Positions 36,294-46,039 of a stretch of DNA of 64,000 bases are shown piece by piece (the stretch's first letter is position 1; each line of letters opens with the position of its first letter). The notes under the pieces were generated by a model. The model saw only the letters and a program-made list of their open reading frames with translations, searched no databases and was not told the DNA's origin. The DNA lies in contig CP142456.1 in the NCBI GenBank assembly GCA_038049695.1, forward strand, positions 76,779,422-76,843,421, given 5' to 3'. Source of the DNA: Cinnamomum chago (taxonomy: Eukaryota; Streptophyta; Magnoliopsida; Laurales; Lauraceae). The translations under genes were made by a program, and so were the position numbers.

Positions 36294-39259
36294 AGAAATG
36301 CTCTTTTGAGAGGTTATATTTATTGGGTGTTTTATTCTCTCCACAAAAGATCCCACCCTCCGAAGATTATGCAAGGCTGTACAAAATGGCATCACCATTA
36401 TCAAAGTCTTGTCCCAACTATGTTGGAGTCTGCTACATGAATTTTGTTTCTCCATTCTAGTTTATCATGGGCCAATCCTCAATTACAATATCCCATCAGC
36501 ACCCAACAGTCTACATAGATGTAAGTGAATGCCTAATATTCACGCCAAGGCAATATATGTATTAATCCTCATCAGTGACATATGAAGAGACGATAAGAAA
36601 AGGAATGATTCAATTCCTCAGACCAATTGTCATTAAGAAAAAGAAGAAAAGAGGCATAGCAACTAGCAAGTGTTTTCATTTATCAATAAAATCTACAGTA
36701 AAGAGCCCTATAGGGTTGTTCTCAAAAAGCTAAAACATGACTTCATATTCAGGTTTCTGATGGCACACAATTCAAATAGCATAGGTCCAAATAGAAACAA
36801 GAAAGCTGCTTAATGAATATTAAATAACTAGAGAAACAAGCACAAGAGTGTTAGTATTCTCTTTGGACTTCTTGCATTCTTAATTTCTCACCAAATTTTA
36901 ACTGACAAATCTGTTAGAACTGTTGAGTTGATGCTTGTGTACACAGGTTATCTGCATTCTTTTCCTCACTTCTGTTGGAGACCCAGGCATTATTCCTCGT
37001 AGTGCACATCCTCCAGAACCAGAAGATGATGGTGATGGCTCCAATCGATCAGCAGATTGGGCAGGAAATTATGGTGCCATCCCAAACTTACCACCTACGA
37101 AGGATGTTCTTGTCAATGGGATAATAATCAAGGTCAAATACTGCCACACATGCATGTTATATAGGCCCCCGCGATGCTCCCATTGTTCCATCTGCAATAA
37201 CTGTGTAGAGCGCTTTGATCATCATTGCCCTTGGGTTGGGCAGTGTATTGGGAAGGTATATCCTCTGTTACCTCCTTGGAGTATTGACTTGACTACTTCC
37301 AAAGATTGGAAAAATGGGTTAGGGAGACCGAAACCTGTAGGACAACACTGGCTAGTTAAACGGAAATATGTTACAGATATTTTTTTCAATTTAGTGCCTT
37401 ATGATGTCTTATATATGTATTTATCTATCCTACATGCGTACACGTGTCTTTCATGCTGTTTATGCTATCGTTAATGCCTTTCAAATCATGAATGCTGCAA
37501 ATTCTCAGACCTGGGAGTTAAAAGATACCCTTATAATTTGTTGAACTGGAACTGGTGCCAACTATTCTACTTTTTGTAATTTGTGTGAAATATTGTGGTT
37601 GTTCCATTTGGTGATCATCAGAAAAGTATTTCTGCTTCTGCTTGCAGGTTTTATGGGAAAAATTTTCCTCCAGATCCAAAGCATTGAAACATGTCAAAAG
37701 TAAACTGAACATTGAGCAACAGTTTAATCAACAATAACCTAAGATGCACACTATTGTTTTTCCATTTTTGTCGGGCATTAAAAGTCAATTGATTTAACTC
37801 TGCTTCCTTGCTATTGTCATATGGACGTAATTTGAATATTGTCTTTGATCATGATTATGGGACAAGATTTGTTTTCATTTTACTGTATTACTTTCCTCGC
37901 TATTATTCTTCTATCACATTATTTTTTTTATCAGTATTATTTATTACTACTGCATCTTTTTGTGTCACTTCCAATTAATTGCTTCTCTCTGATCCCTGTT
38001 CCCTTTTTGCAGAGAAATTACCGGTTCTTCTTCATGTTTGTATCCTCCACCACTCTTCTGTGCTTGTATGTCTTTGCATTTTGTTGGGTAAACATCAAGA
38101 AAATCATGGATGCATATCACTGCAATCTCTGGAGAGCTTTTATGAGATCACCCGTGTCAGGCATTCTAATCCTTTACACATTCCTGGGTGCTTGGTTTGC
38201 GGGAGGACTCACAACATATCACCTCTATTTAATTTACACCAACCAGGTTCTACTGAATTATTTTGCTATCCTCACTCAAGCCTCACATCACGCGCACACA
38301 CATACTAATGTATGCCACTTGTGCAAGATCAGAGCCATCATCAGTGGGGCTCCGTTGTTGTACACATTTGGCCATTCACCAACAAGCCTGGTTATTTGGG
38401 CCAGGGGCAATGGACTCTGCTCGATGAACAGCTTGGATCTTAACACATCTTGGATCCTAGCACATAGCGCTATGGTTGTAAACAGTTAAGCAGCAGTTCA
38501 GATCACAGATTTGGCATGATCATTTGTTGTTCAAAGCTGGACCCAAGTCAGACTAGGTTTATCTGGTCCTCGGGTTGACCCTGTTTCATTTCTCTATTAT
38601 GCAAATAAGCATATAATAGAGCTGATCTAGATCACTTCAGGGTCAACCCAATCATGTTAGATTCCATGTCCTCAATTCAAATATAGGTCTAATCCTGGAT
38701 CTGAGTCGAAACAGATCCACCATGGTCAGCTGTCCACCCAACCTATAAAAAAATGGCTCTGCTAGTTCTCTCCTTCCTCTTTCTGGATCCTGATAACACG
38801 TCCTCATTGTTGCTGCAGACAACTTATGAGAATTTCCGATATCGCTACGACGGAAAGTTAAATCCATATAACCGTGGATGGGCCCAAAATGTCATGGAGA
38901 TCTTCTTCACAAGGATTCCTAGCTCTAAGAACCATTTTCGAGAAAAGGTGATGGAGGACTCATCTACCTTCAACCCCCCAGTCTCTGTGCACCATGCTCT
39001 GAGTCCAGATATGGCTAAAACAAGCCTCGACGTAGAGATGGGGAGCAAAAGACAGGCTGTTGCAGCAGAGGAATTTGAAGATATTCAGAACCAGATGGGG
39101 TTGCAGAGATGCAGGACCCAGCCAGAACACTCAAACTGGGGTGAGAAAGGCAACTGGGAAATCACACCTGACTTACAAGCCTTGGCAGACGAATTCCAAA
39201 TGGAACATGGATTTTCGGACAGGGGCAGGACTCATGGAAGCCACTTAATTGGGCCTTAA
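34015..39259 (+). CDS. DHHC protein S-acyltransferase (AtPAT7-like)
   Basis: Five exons: 34015-34131, 35993-36175, 36947-37255, 38013-38246 and 38819-39259. All introns are GT-AG and phase 0, giving 427 residues, close to AtPAT7. It transfers palmitate to cysteines of membrane proteins; plant relatives sit in the plasma membrane or endomembranes. Seen: WKGSN and [12 protein letters not shown] near the N terminus, two hydrophobic spans (about residues 53-75 and 84-108), [14 protein letters not shown], the Cys-rich domain [17 protein letters not shown], the catalytic [12 protein letters not shown] (Asp191-Cys194), two further spans ([19 protein letters not shown] and [20 protein letters not shown]), and [11 protein letters not shown]. 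The start at 34015 is the only ATG giving WKGSN in frame and opens an Ala/Pro-rich N terminus. Intron 1 holds a 93-bp tandem repeat; intron 2 a CT/GT microsatellite. Confidence 0.95.
34548..34732. repeat. Two nearly identical 93-bp tandem units in intron 1
   Basis: Units start AGGCGTGATCGAGGCGATAT at 34548 and 34641 and differ at only one or two bases (GGGCTGC versus GGGTTGC). This is a recent duplication. Confidence 0.9.
36247..36293. repeat. (CT)n(GT)n compound microsatellite
   Basis: A run of CT units is followed directly by a run of GT units inside the second intron of the S-acyltransferase gene. It is likely length-variable. Confidence 0.95.
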
Positions 39260-40500
39260 AAGGGATTTATCTGGTTGTTCATTATGACAGAAGATCACTA
39301 ATCCAGCTAACAGAGACCAGAATAGAAGTAGAATTTGTTGGAAACTGTAAACTAAAGATGCCTGATATCCGGCACCAGAAAGGAGCTGCTGGAATGAAGG
39401 GGAATGAGGGGGCTTATGTGTTGTTCTGGACCTTGTAGAAATCTGCAGTTGAAATAACTGTACTATATGTTGGAAGGAGAGTGTTGCCAAATGGGCATGT
39501 TTGTTTGCATATGGGATTTGGGTGTTGTTGATGTTTAATGTTTATTAACCTCTGGAAATCTTGTCCCTTCTGGGATTTTGGAGTGAATCCTTCCTGTCCT
39601 TGAGGTGTAATTTACTTCTGTATGAAGTTTTGAAGGCCTGTTATACCAAATCATATATTATGGGCATTCCATCATCATTTATTGGAATTTTAGTATGCTT
39701 TATATTTGATGCTGCATGTTGGAAAGCTCATTTTCTTTCATTACAGTTTATATGGTGATAAATGACAATTTGACTGTTCTTTTAGTTCTATTTTAATTTT
39801 TTAGTGCAGAAACAGATCAATTTCTACAGGACCATTCTGTAAGCAGAGAGTTTTTCCCAGTTTAAGCTCTATCACCACGGACATATGATACATGGTTTGC
39901 AAAGCTGGGAACTGAGACCTCCTGTTGCATGACGCCATCTCTGAGTATTTTATCAATTTTAGAGAGACAGAATATATCTTTCTCAATCAACTGGAGATGT
40001 AGATCAGTGAATTTGGCGCAATTTAGCTTGATGGTTTGATGTCTCAACTCAATATTCTGGTTAGGTTTCCGCACAGCAAATATTTTCTTTTTATATGCAA
40101 TATGTTTTGCATTCAGTGCACGATTTGTTCAGCTGATTTTTTTTTTTTTTTTTGGTGTTATTCATTGTGTGGTGATTTTTGTGCTTCCTGTAAGTTCATA
40201 TTGTCATACCACTGAGTCTTGAAACTAGAATTGTTGACTATTTAGTTACTATATTAACACTCGGTATTAGAATTATAATTGTTATTTTTTTTTTCCTTGC
40301 TAATTTTTCATTATGTACCCCCGTGATGTGTATCATATCTTAGGATCAAAATGAGTTTTCTTGCATGTGCACTGTCTTGCATTGCATGCATTTCTGTGTT
40401 AAAATGCTTCAACCTAGCAAATTAAAAACAATTTTGAAAGGGAGGATCAATGGACAAATTGACATGCCGTGAGAAACCCTAAAGTAAGCCAATAGCAAAA
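39260..40500. other. S-acyltransferase 3' UTR, then intergenic
   Basis: Several hundred bases after the stop at 39257 read as an ordinary 3' UTR. A T15 run stands at about 40139-40154. No other gene or terminal-repeat structure was found. Confidence 0.45.
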
Positions 40501-41352
40501 GCAGATGATGAATCAGAGTACATACCATAAACGGTTAGAAATGAAGAACCAAAGTGAATGTACAAAAATGACCATCAAGTAATCTCCCCTCAAATGGAAA
40601 GTGAATAGAGGAAAGATGTGAAATGCATACCCAGTCATCACCCTAGTAATTCAAATCCGAGAAAAGTCAAGGTCTCATCTACATTGCTACATTATATTCT
40701 TCACCCCTCATCTCAAATCATTCACTTATTTAATAATCCTTCGGTGGTGCTCATTTGGCCTTGGATTCATATGTATTCAGTTCCTATTATGATATATTAA
40801 AGTGGAGGGTTTTTATCTAATTTTGACTTTACCTTCATATTTTTGACCAACAGTTATCTCCAGTTTCTATAACGATTTTCTTCCCCACTTCCACCTCACT
40901 CCCCTCTTATGCCCATTTACCCCCACCCACTATTAAGAGGCACCCCTTCCTCTCTCATCAACCGCCCATTTCAACTCCCATTCTACCTTAAGAGGACCAC
41001 GAGGAGGAAGTTAAGAAATGAAGGTGGAAGCAAGAGATGCATCAATTGCTTTTTCATATATTTGAATTTCATCTTCCACAAAATGGTATACAAGTTTTTG
41101 CTTCTGATATTTATTCCATCTTTTAAAATCTCTGATATTCAGTTTCCTAAGTAGTGAAGACTTACATAGTTATGTTTACATTTCTATAAATTAATTGATG
41201 TTTAGTTTTTGAAGTCATGGTCAATTTATCAATATTTAATTTATAATAATGGAGATTCATTTTATAGTTGTTTAATCTGCATTTAATGGGTATACCGGTG
41301 CTTAGCACGGGTTTTTGTGCTAGTGTATATGAATGCAAACAAACAGGCCCTA
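40500..41352. mobile_element. Tourist-like MITE broken by a Helitron
   Basis: AGTAATTCAAATCCGAG at 40647 and TGCAAACAAACAGGCCC ending near 41350, followed by TAA, match the MITE family seen at 20.9 and 44.9 kb. The middle is displaced by the Helitron at 40782-41323. The left edge is unclear. Confidence 0.55.
40782..41323 (+). mobile_element. Small non-autonomous Helitron (542 bp)
   Basis: The left end is TCCTATTATGATATATTAAA, resembling plant Helitron starts. The right end has the palindrome CCGGTGCTTAGCACGG, then GTTTTTGTG and CTAG at 41320-41323 followed by T, the classical hairpin-plus-CTRR terminus. No Rep/helicase gene is present. There is no target-site duplication, as expected. The left limit is less certain than the right. 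Confidence 0.7.
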
Positions 41353-42125
41353 AAGAAAGCCCATGAACTTCCTCATGTCGTATGTCTATACAGGTTAAGA
41401 AGACAAGATGCAGCTGATGGGATTCAGGAATTTATACACAGGAGAATCTTCCCAACATCCTTATAATGGACAGAACTTTCATTAAAAATATGGCAAAACA
41501 GTCATGTTTGAATACAGCCAGCGTAATCCAGCAAACAATATCCTAAAGAACATGGCCATATCCATTCAGAATAAATAAAGCAATCAAGGAACCAAATGAC
41601 ATGCTATTTACCCAGAAAGACATGACCCCTATATCCTAGCTTTATGCCTTCATTTTTCTATACCCTTTGAAATGCTTGACCTGTCTTATTGACACATCTA
41701 GTGCCCTCCTATGGGCCAAGAAGTCAATTTGCAGAGAACCCACATGAAGCTCCAATGGAAATGACATAAGATTCATATCCCATTTGCTGAAATGGATATT
41801 GTTTTGTCAACTATGTTCAAATCCTACAATATTTAAGTCTGCTGCCAGGTGTTATCGGGGATTCTTCCAATTATTGCCTGGGGAAATTGTTGGTGCAGCC
41901 AGGGGCATGATACAAACCATTGCTTGCTGAACATGGCAATGGATCCAGGTAGCCCAATCAGTGTACCACCTATGGATGAGCCATAGCTAAAAAAAAATTA
42001 CACTGATTGGAGGATCACAAATCATAACCACTCAAATTATCACTCACATTTTTATGGTTAGATAATATAATGGTGATCCAGAGAAAATCCATGCATCAAA
42101 TGGATAGATGATACCCCAATTTTTT
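41353..42125. other. Intergenic, no gene seen
   Basis: Ordinary AT-rich DNA between the MITE/Helitron and the second MIR477-like segment. No coding or structured element recognised. Confidence 0.45.
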
Positions 42126-42189
42126 AGAATTGGCTTATCCAGAAGGTGGGCTATCAATCAGTAGGTCCTGATTGTTTTATGAATGGAAA

Positions 42190-42285
42190 AGTCCACCCCG
42201 CCCCGACCTGGGGGATTGAATTCTGGCCCGGTCAGGCTCCAACAGCCCTCCCGGGCCAGAATTCAGTCCCCCAGTCCGGCGGGAT
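42190..42285. repeat. GC-rich inverted repeat inserted in copy 2
   Basis: GGGGGATTGAATTCTGGCCC (42210-42229) and the complementary GGGCCAGAATTCAGTCCCCC (42253-42272) form a stem of about 22 pairs with one G.T pair and a 20-base loop; weaker pairing extends outwards. It is absent from copy 1 and is much richer in GC than its surroundings. Confidence 0.75.
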
Positions 42286-43198
42286 AGCATGGCTGTTTAT
42301 GAATCCATCTCTGCTGTTTGATTTTATTGACCGCTCAAGCACAAGTGTCAGGTTCACCTCAGTCGACAAAGGAGCAGTGTTCAGGTTTTCTGTGGGTAGG
42401 CTTCATTTAAAAACTAGTGGGTTCTAAAGTCATTCGCAGAATGGATTCTAAACTGCACAATTAACATTCTCTTGACCCTTGGAATAGGCAGAGAGTCAAC
42501 AGAGATGTCTAACCTTTATTCTCAAAAGAATGTCAAGCTCAGCATCTTTCGTACTACTCTTTGAGTGTGTAGCATATCAGCTGATGACATGAACGATAAA
42601 TTGCATCACAGATTGAAATCTTAAATGATCTCTTTAGAACTGTATAATCAAATGTTGTTCACATATTGATATTTCGGAATTAAGTAATAAGTTATTTATA
42701 CATAAATGACAAGTAATAATACAGATTGATATTTAAAATAGGGCTTTTTCCTAATGAAAACGGTTCCCACAAAGTCACCGTAAGAACTTTCTATGGGGCC
42801 CATTGTGGCCCACGAATTTAATCCTTCATATTAAAAAAAAATCGACCATCCCTCCAAGGGTTCAGTCCATTTGAATTGGTGTCAAACCTCGGGATTAGTG
42901 ACTATCTTCATGTTTGTGCACGGTTTGGATTGGTTGCTAGGTGGGCCCTATAAATCGTTCTCACCGAAGCAGGGTGAGAATTAGTTGTAACTCGAATATT
43001 TTCCTTTAAAATAATAGTAAAACACTCGCAATCTTTAGTGGATCATATTCTGTTAAGATGTATCACATGGTGCATTTTACAAGTGGAAACAAACCTTTAA
43101 GTATCCATAATCCAATTAAATATTAAAGGATTTGGATAATGGAGAAAATTGACACAATATTCTGCGAGTACTAGAATTTCCAAAGCATTCAGCCAATG

Positions 43199-43208
43199 TC
43201 TATATAAG
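43199..43208 (+). promoter_or_regulatory. TATA box of MIR477-like locus, copy 2
   Basis: TCTATATAAGG precedes the first hairpin by about 60 bases and aligns with the TATA box of copy 1; downstream GCTGTAGAGGTGTGTTGTTT is identical in both. Confidence 0.6.
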
Positions 43209-43268
43209 GCTGTAGAGGTGTGTTGTTTGGTAAATGAGTTGGAAGGACATTAGTAATCAAATAAGCCA

Positions 43269-43343
43269 GCTTCCAACTTCCCTCACTGGCTTCCAATGTT
43301 CCTATAGCTTAGAGAAGTTGAAAGCTGAGTGCAGAGTGGAAGC
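43269..43343 (+). ncRNA. Proximal miR477-like precursor hairpin, copy 2
   Basis: It has the same 75-base foldback as copy 1, with an unchanged 5' arm (ACTTCCCTCACTGGCTTCC from 43276). One base in the 3' arm differs (GCTGAGTG for GCTCAGTG), turning one pair into a mismatch. The arm that would give the small RNA is therefore conserved while the partner drifts. Confidence 0.6.
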
Positions 43344-43646
43344 ATATGAGATTGAGAGCTTACCTCTCATGTGCTCACAGCATTCCTTCTGGTCTGACCC
43401 ATCCTGACATAGGCCTACTGTGGGCCTCATTTCAGGCCCAGTAGTAGAAGCCATGATGAAACCGGCCTGTGCGAGGATAGAAACATGTTAATGGTCATAA
43501 GAAAACACCCCATAGGCCTGATTTGATGCCAAAGGATGTATGGGTCAGGTTCAGTTAATGCTGGTTCAGCCCAAAATCTGGACTATTGATGCACCCTAGC
43601 TCGGCCTTGCTGTTTGCATGAGAGATGATGGAATGCAATGAAACCT

Positions 43647-43751
43647 GAGGTGTTTTCTATTTGTCTCCCTCAAAGGCCTCCAATGCCAGGGCAACTATTC
43701 ATATTGTTCTCATGGTAAGGAGGATTTGAGGAGATAAATAGCAACCCCCTC
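43647..43751 (+). ncRNA. MIR477: MIR477-like precursor hairpin, copy 2
   Basis: The core foldback is 43657-43741 (CTATTTGTCTCCCTC ... GAGGAGATAAATAG). The 5' arm GTCTCCCTCAAAGGCCTCC starts at 43663 and continues AA, closer to the remembered miR477 than copy 1 (which continues GA). The 3' arm AAGGAGGATTTGAGGAGATA pairs with it. Loop text ATTCATATTGTTCTCATGG is identical in both copies. The locus lies 314 bases after its proximal hairpin. Confidence 0.83.
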
Positions 43752-44162
43752 AATTGCTCAAGAATATTGCCTTCAAGAGTCTGAGACGTGCTTTTTACAT
43801 TAGCCAGGTATGTTAACACTCATGCAGATGAATTAATCACACACTTTTAATGAGTTGCTTTATACTGTTTCAGACTTCTGATCAGTTCTTGGGCGCTCTC
43901 ATCCAGTTGCAACATTATTCAAGGATGATTTTGATGATGATTACATCCAGTAATGCGATGATGACTTCATGTTTGCTAAGCAATGGTGTTTATCCAACAC
44001 TGTTGGATGATATGCTACTTGGGTTTTGGACTTGCTTCTTTTTTCTTTTTTTATTAACCCCAGCTATAGGGGTACCTGATGATTTACCCATGCTACTGTC
44101 TTGGTTGATCAGATGCCAGAAGCCAAATAAAATTAGTCATGCTTACCAAATGCATCTTCCTC

Positions 44163-44886
44163 TTCTTTTTTTTTTATTGGTAATATAGCACACTTGATCA
44201 TTAAAAGAAAAAAAAGAGATTACAAGGAGTCCAAAAGGAAAACGAAAACCAAAGAGAGAAACAAAGGAAGAGAAAGGTACATGAGCATTGTACCAACCCT
44301 CTCCACCCCCTGCTTGGCCAATGCATCAGCAGCCATAGAGTTGGCTGATCAAATGTCATGATGGAAGAGCATGTTGATGATAGAAGAGGAGCTTAAATTT
44401 CCACAGATAAGCCTTTCGAATAGACGCCCAAGCAACTGCATGAGATGAATCGCTCCCCACGATAAGATTATAGTGAAATTTCTCAAAAAGCATATAAAAG
44501 CTTCTAAGATAGCTAATACCTATACTTCATTACAATCACAAACGCCAACATGATTGCAAATGTAAATAAGACCTCACCCCTACCATTTCCAAGCATTCCT
44601 CAAATTTCCACCAACCCCGGCTTTCATCTCACAACTTCATCAACGTTGAACATAAAAACACCAATAAGGAGAGGAGACCAATGAACAGTTCTCCTCACCT
44701 TAATTGGGCCACATCTCATACAAAGTTGTCATCAAGACAAAAATTTGAAAATTCCTTTCTAACCAAAACCCACCTCACAATCCTTAAGCAATCAACTCCT
44801 CTGAAGAAGAGAAGACCGTTTTAAATATTCTATCATTCATTTCCCTCCAAATGGACTAAAGAATTGTAAACAGAAGCATCATTTAA
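44163..44886 (-). mobile_element. LINE fragment (RNase H end) inserted in copy 2
   Basis: On the - strand it begins near 44886, reads LWIIWREMNDRIFK (zf-RVT/RNase H linker, compare WFIWKERNDKSF in LINE B), then MAADALAKQGVERVG near 44290-44335, and ends in a 3' UTR and an A run (T run at 44168-44178 on +). Several stops are present. The insertion separates text that is nearly adjacent in copy 1 (22655 and 22672). Confidence 0.75.
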
Positions 44887-45157
44887 AGGGCTATTTGTTG
44901 GCATAGAATAGAGAAGAATTACATAGGAATTCATGTCATGTGGTTAAAAATCAAGATCCAAAGCGAATTAAGGAAAAATGAAAAACCAATATCAACCCCA
45001 GTAATTCAAATCCTAAAAAGGCCAACATCCATCTACATTGCTCATGTTATATCCTTCATCCCTCCCCTAAAATCATTTTCATTTTAACCTTTTAATGATC
45101 TTTTTTATGGATCTCATTTAACCATGAATTCCTATATATTCTAATGCAAAACAAACT
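44887..45157. mobile_element. Tourist-like MITE
   Basis: It starts GGGCTATTTGTTGGCATAG and ends ATTCTAATGCAAAACAAAC, inverted ends of the family with GGCCCTGTTTGTTTGCATTAG termini. Internal text AGTAATTCAAATCCT and CATGAATTCCTATATATTC matches the partial copies at 20.8-21.0, 22.7 and 40.6 kb. Confidence 0.6.
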
Positions 45158-46039
45158 GAAAAGCAGCAAAAAAGCAAAACGAGGCCTTAAATCACCATCC
45201 CTGCACACCATGTCATAAAACAACCAATATGATCTGTTCAATGTCCAAAAGCATGTACATTGAGAGGCACAACAAAACAAATGGCCCACCACCTCACTAT
45301 GGGGCCCACCAAGGGGATTTGAAGATCACAATAGCCATGCTAGGCTAGCTTATGGTGACAGAACTCGTGCGATCATCCTAACCCCTTGGTGAAAGGCCCA
45401 CAGGTTTTAACCGTCTAAAGCCGATGCACAGTTGATCCAACGGTCAAATCCATTTGAATGGGTACAAACCCGATGGTCCAGTGAAAAAAAGGAGACATCG
45501 CATGGGGCCTACCTGGGCGCCCATATGGGTCGGACATATTTATATATTAATGAAATAAGCACTTAAAGCAGTTGAATTGGTGCAGAACACTTAACTAATC
45601 GATTCTCTTGATTTGGCACTAATAAGATTCAACATGTCATTAATCGACAACCCTCAGAGCCCAATAACCAGATGCAGCTGAATCTGCAATGAAGCCGCTC
45701 ACCATATTTGTTATGACTTTGCATTTTGACGAATGCTCGCCTTGAACCCACAAAAATTCTTCCATGCCAACACTGTTCTGTTCTCCAGAGTATGTCTATA
45801 AAATACATCACATATTTACCGACTGATGCTATGGAGTATAAAACAAATGACCACCAACTGAAAACTCTTAACATTCCAGATTTCTCACACCAACAATATC
45901 ATATCACCCATCGAAGTGCCCAGAAACTGCCTCTTTTGCCAGACGCGGCATTCCCAACTGATCAGAACAAAATTCATCCGGTTGGCACCTGGTGGCCAAG
46001 AACATGGTCATTAAAGTTTTGACACATTATGCTTGTAAC
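45158..46039. other. Intergenic and RecA2 3' UTR
   Basis: The part next to 46040 should hold the 3' UTR of the - strand RecA2 gene. The rest contains dispersed-repeat text (CCAACGGTCAAATCCATTTG near 45438). No additional exon series was seen. Confidence 0.45.

Larger units (their letters stand above)
42126..44965 (+). repeat. Copy 2 of the duplicated MIR477-like segment
   Basis: It starts AGAATTGGCTTATCCAGAAG and follows copy 1 in order and direction, but is about 1 kb longer. Extra material is at about 42170-42335 (GC-rich hairpin), about 42666-43020 and about 44163-44886 (a LINE). The hairpins, TATA box and flanking MITE are shared with copy 1. Confidence 0.9.

Noticed and set aside
36165..36460. 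Frames on both strands around 36.3 kb
   Set aside because: Translations of the CT/GT microsatellite (Ser-Leu and Cys-Val runs).
42146..42427. Open frame of 93 codons
   Set aside because: It is produced by the GC-rich hairpin insertion in copy 2 and is not conserved in copy 1.
43850..44188. Open frame of 112 codons
   Set aside because: The matching stretch of copy 1 has indels that break it, and it runs into the LINE T run.
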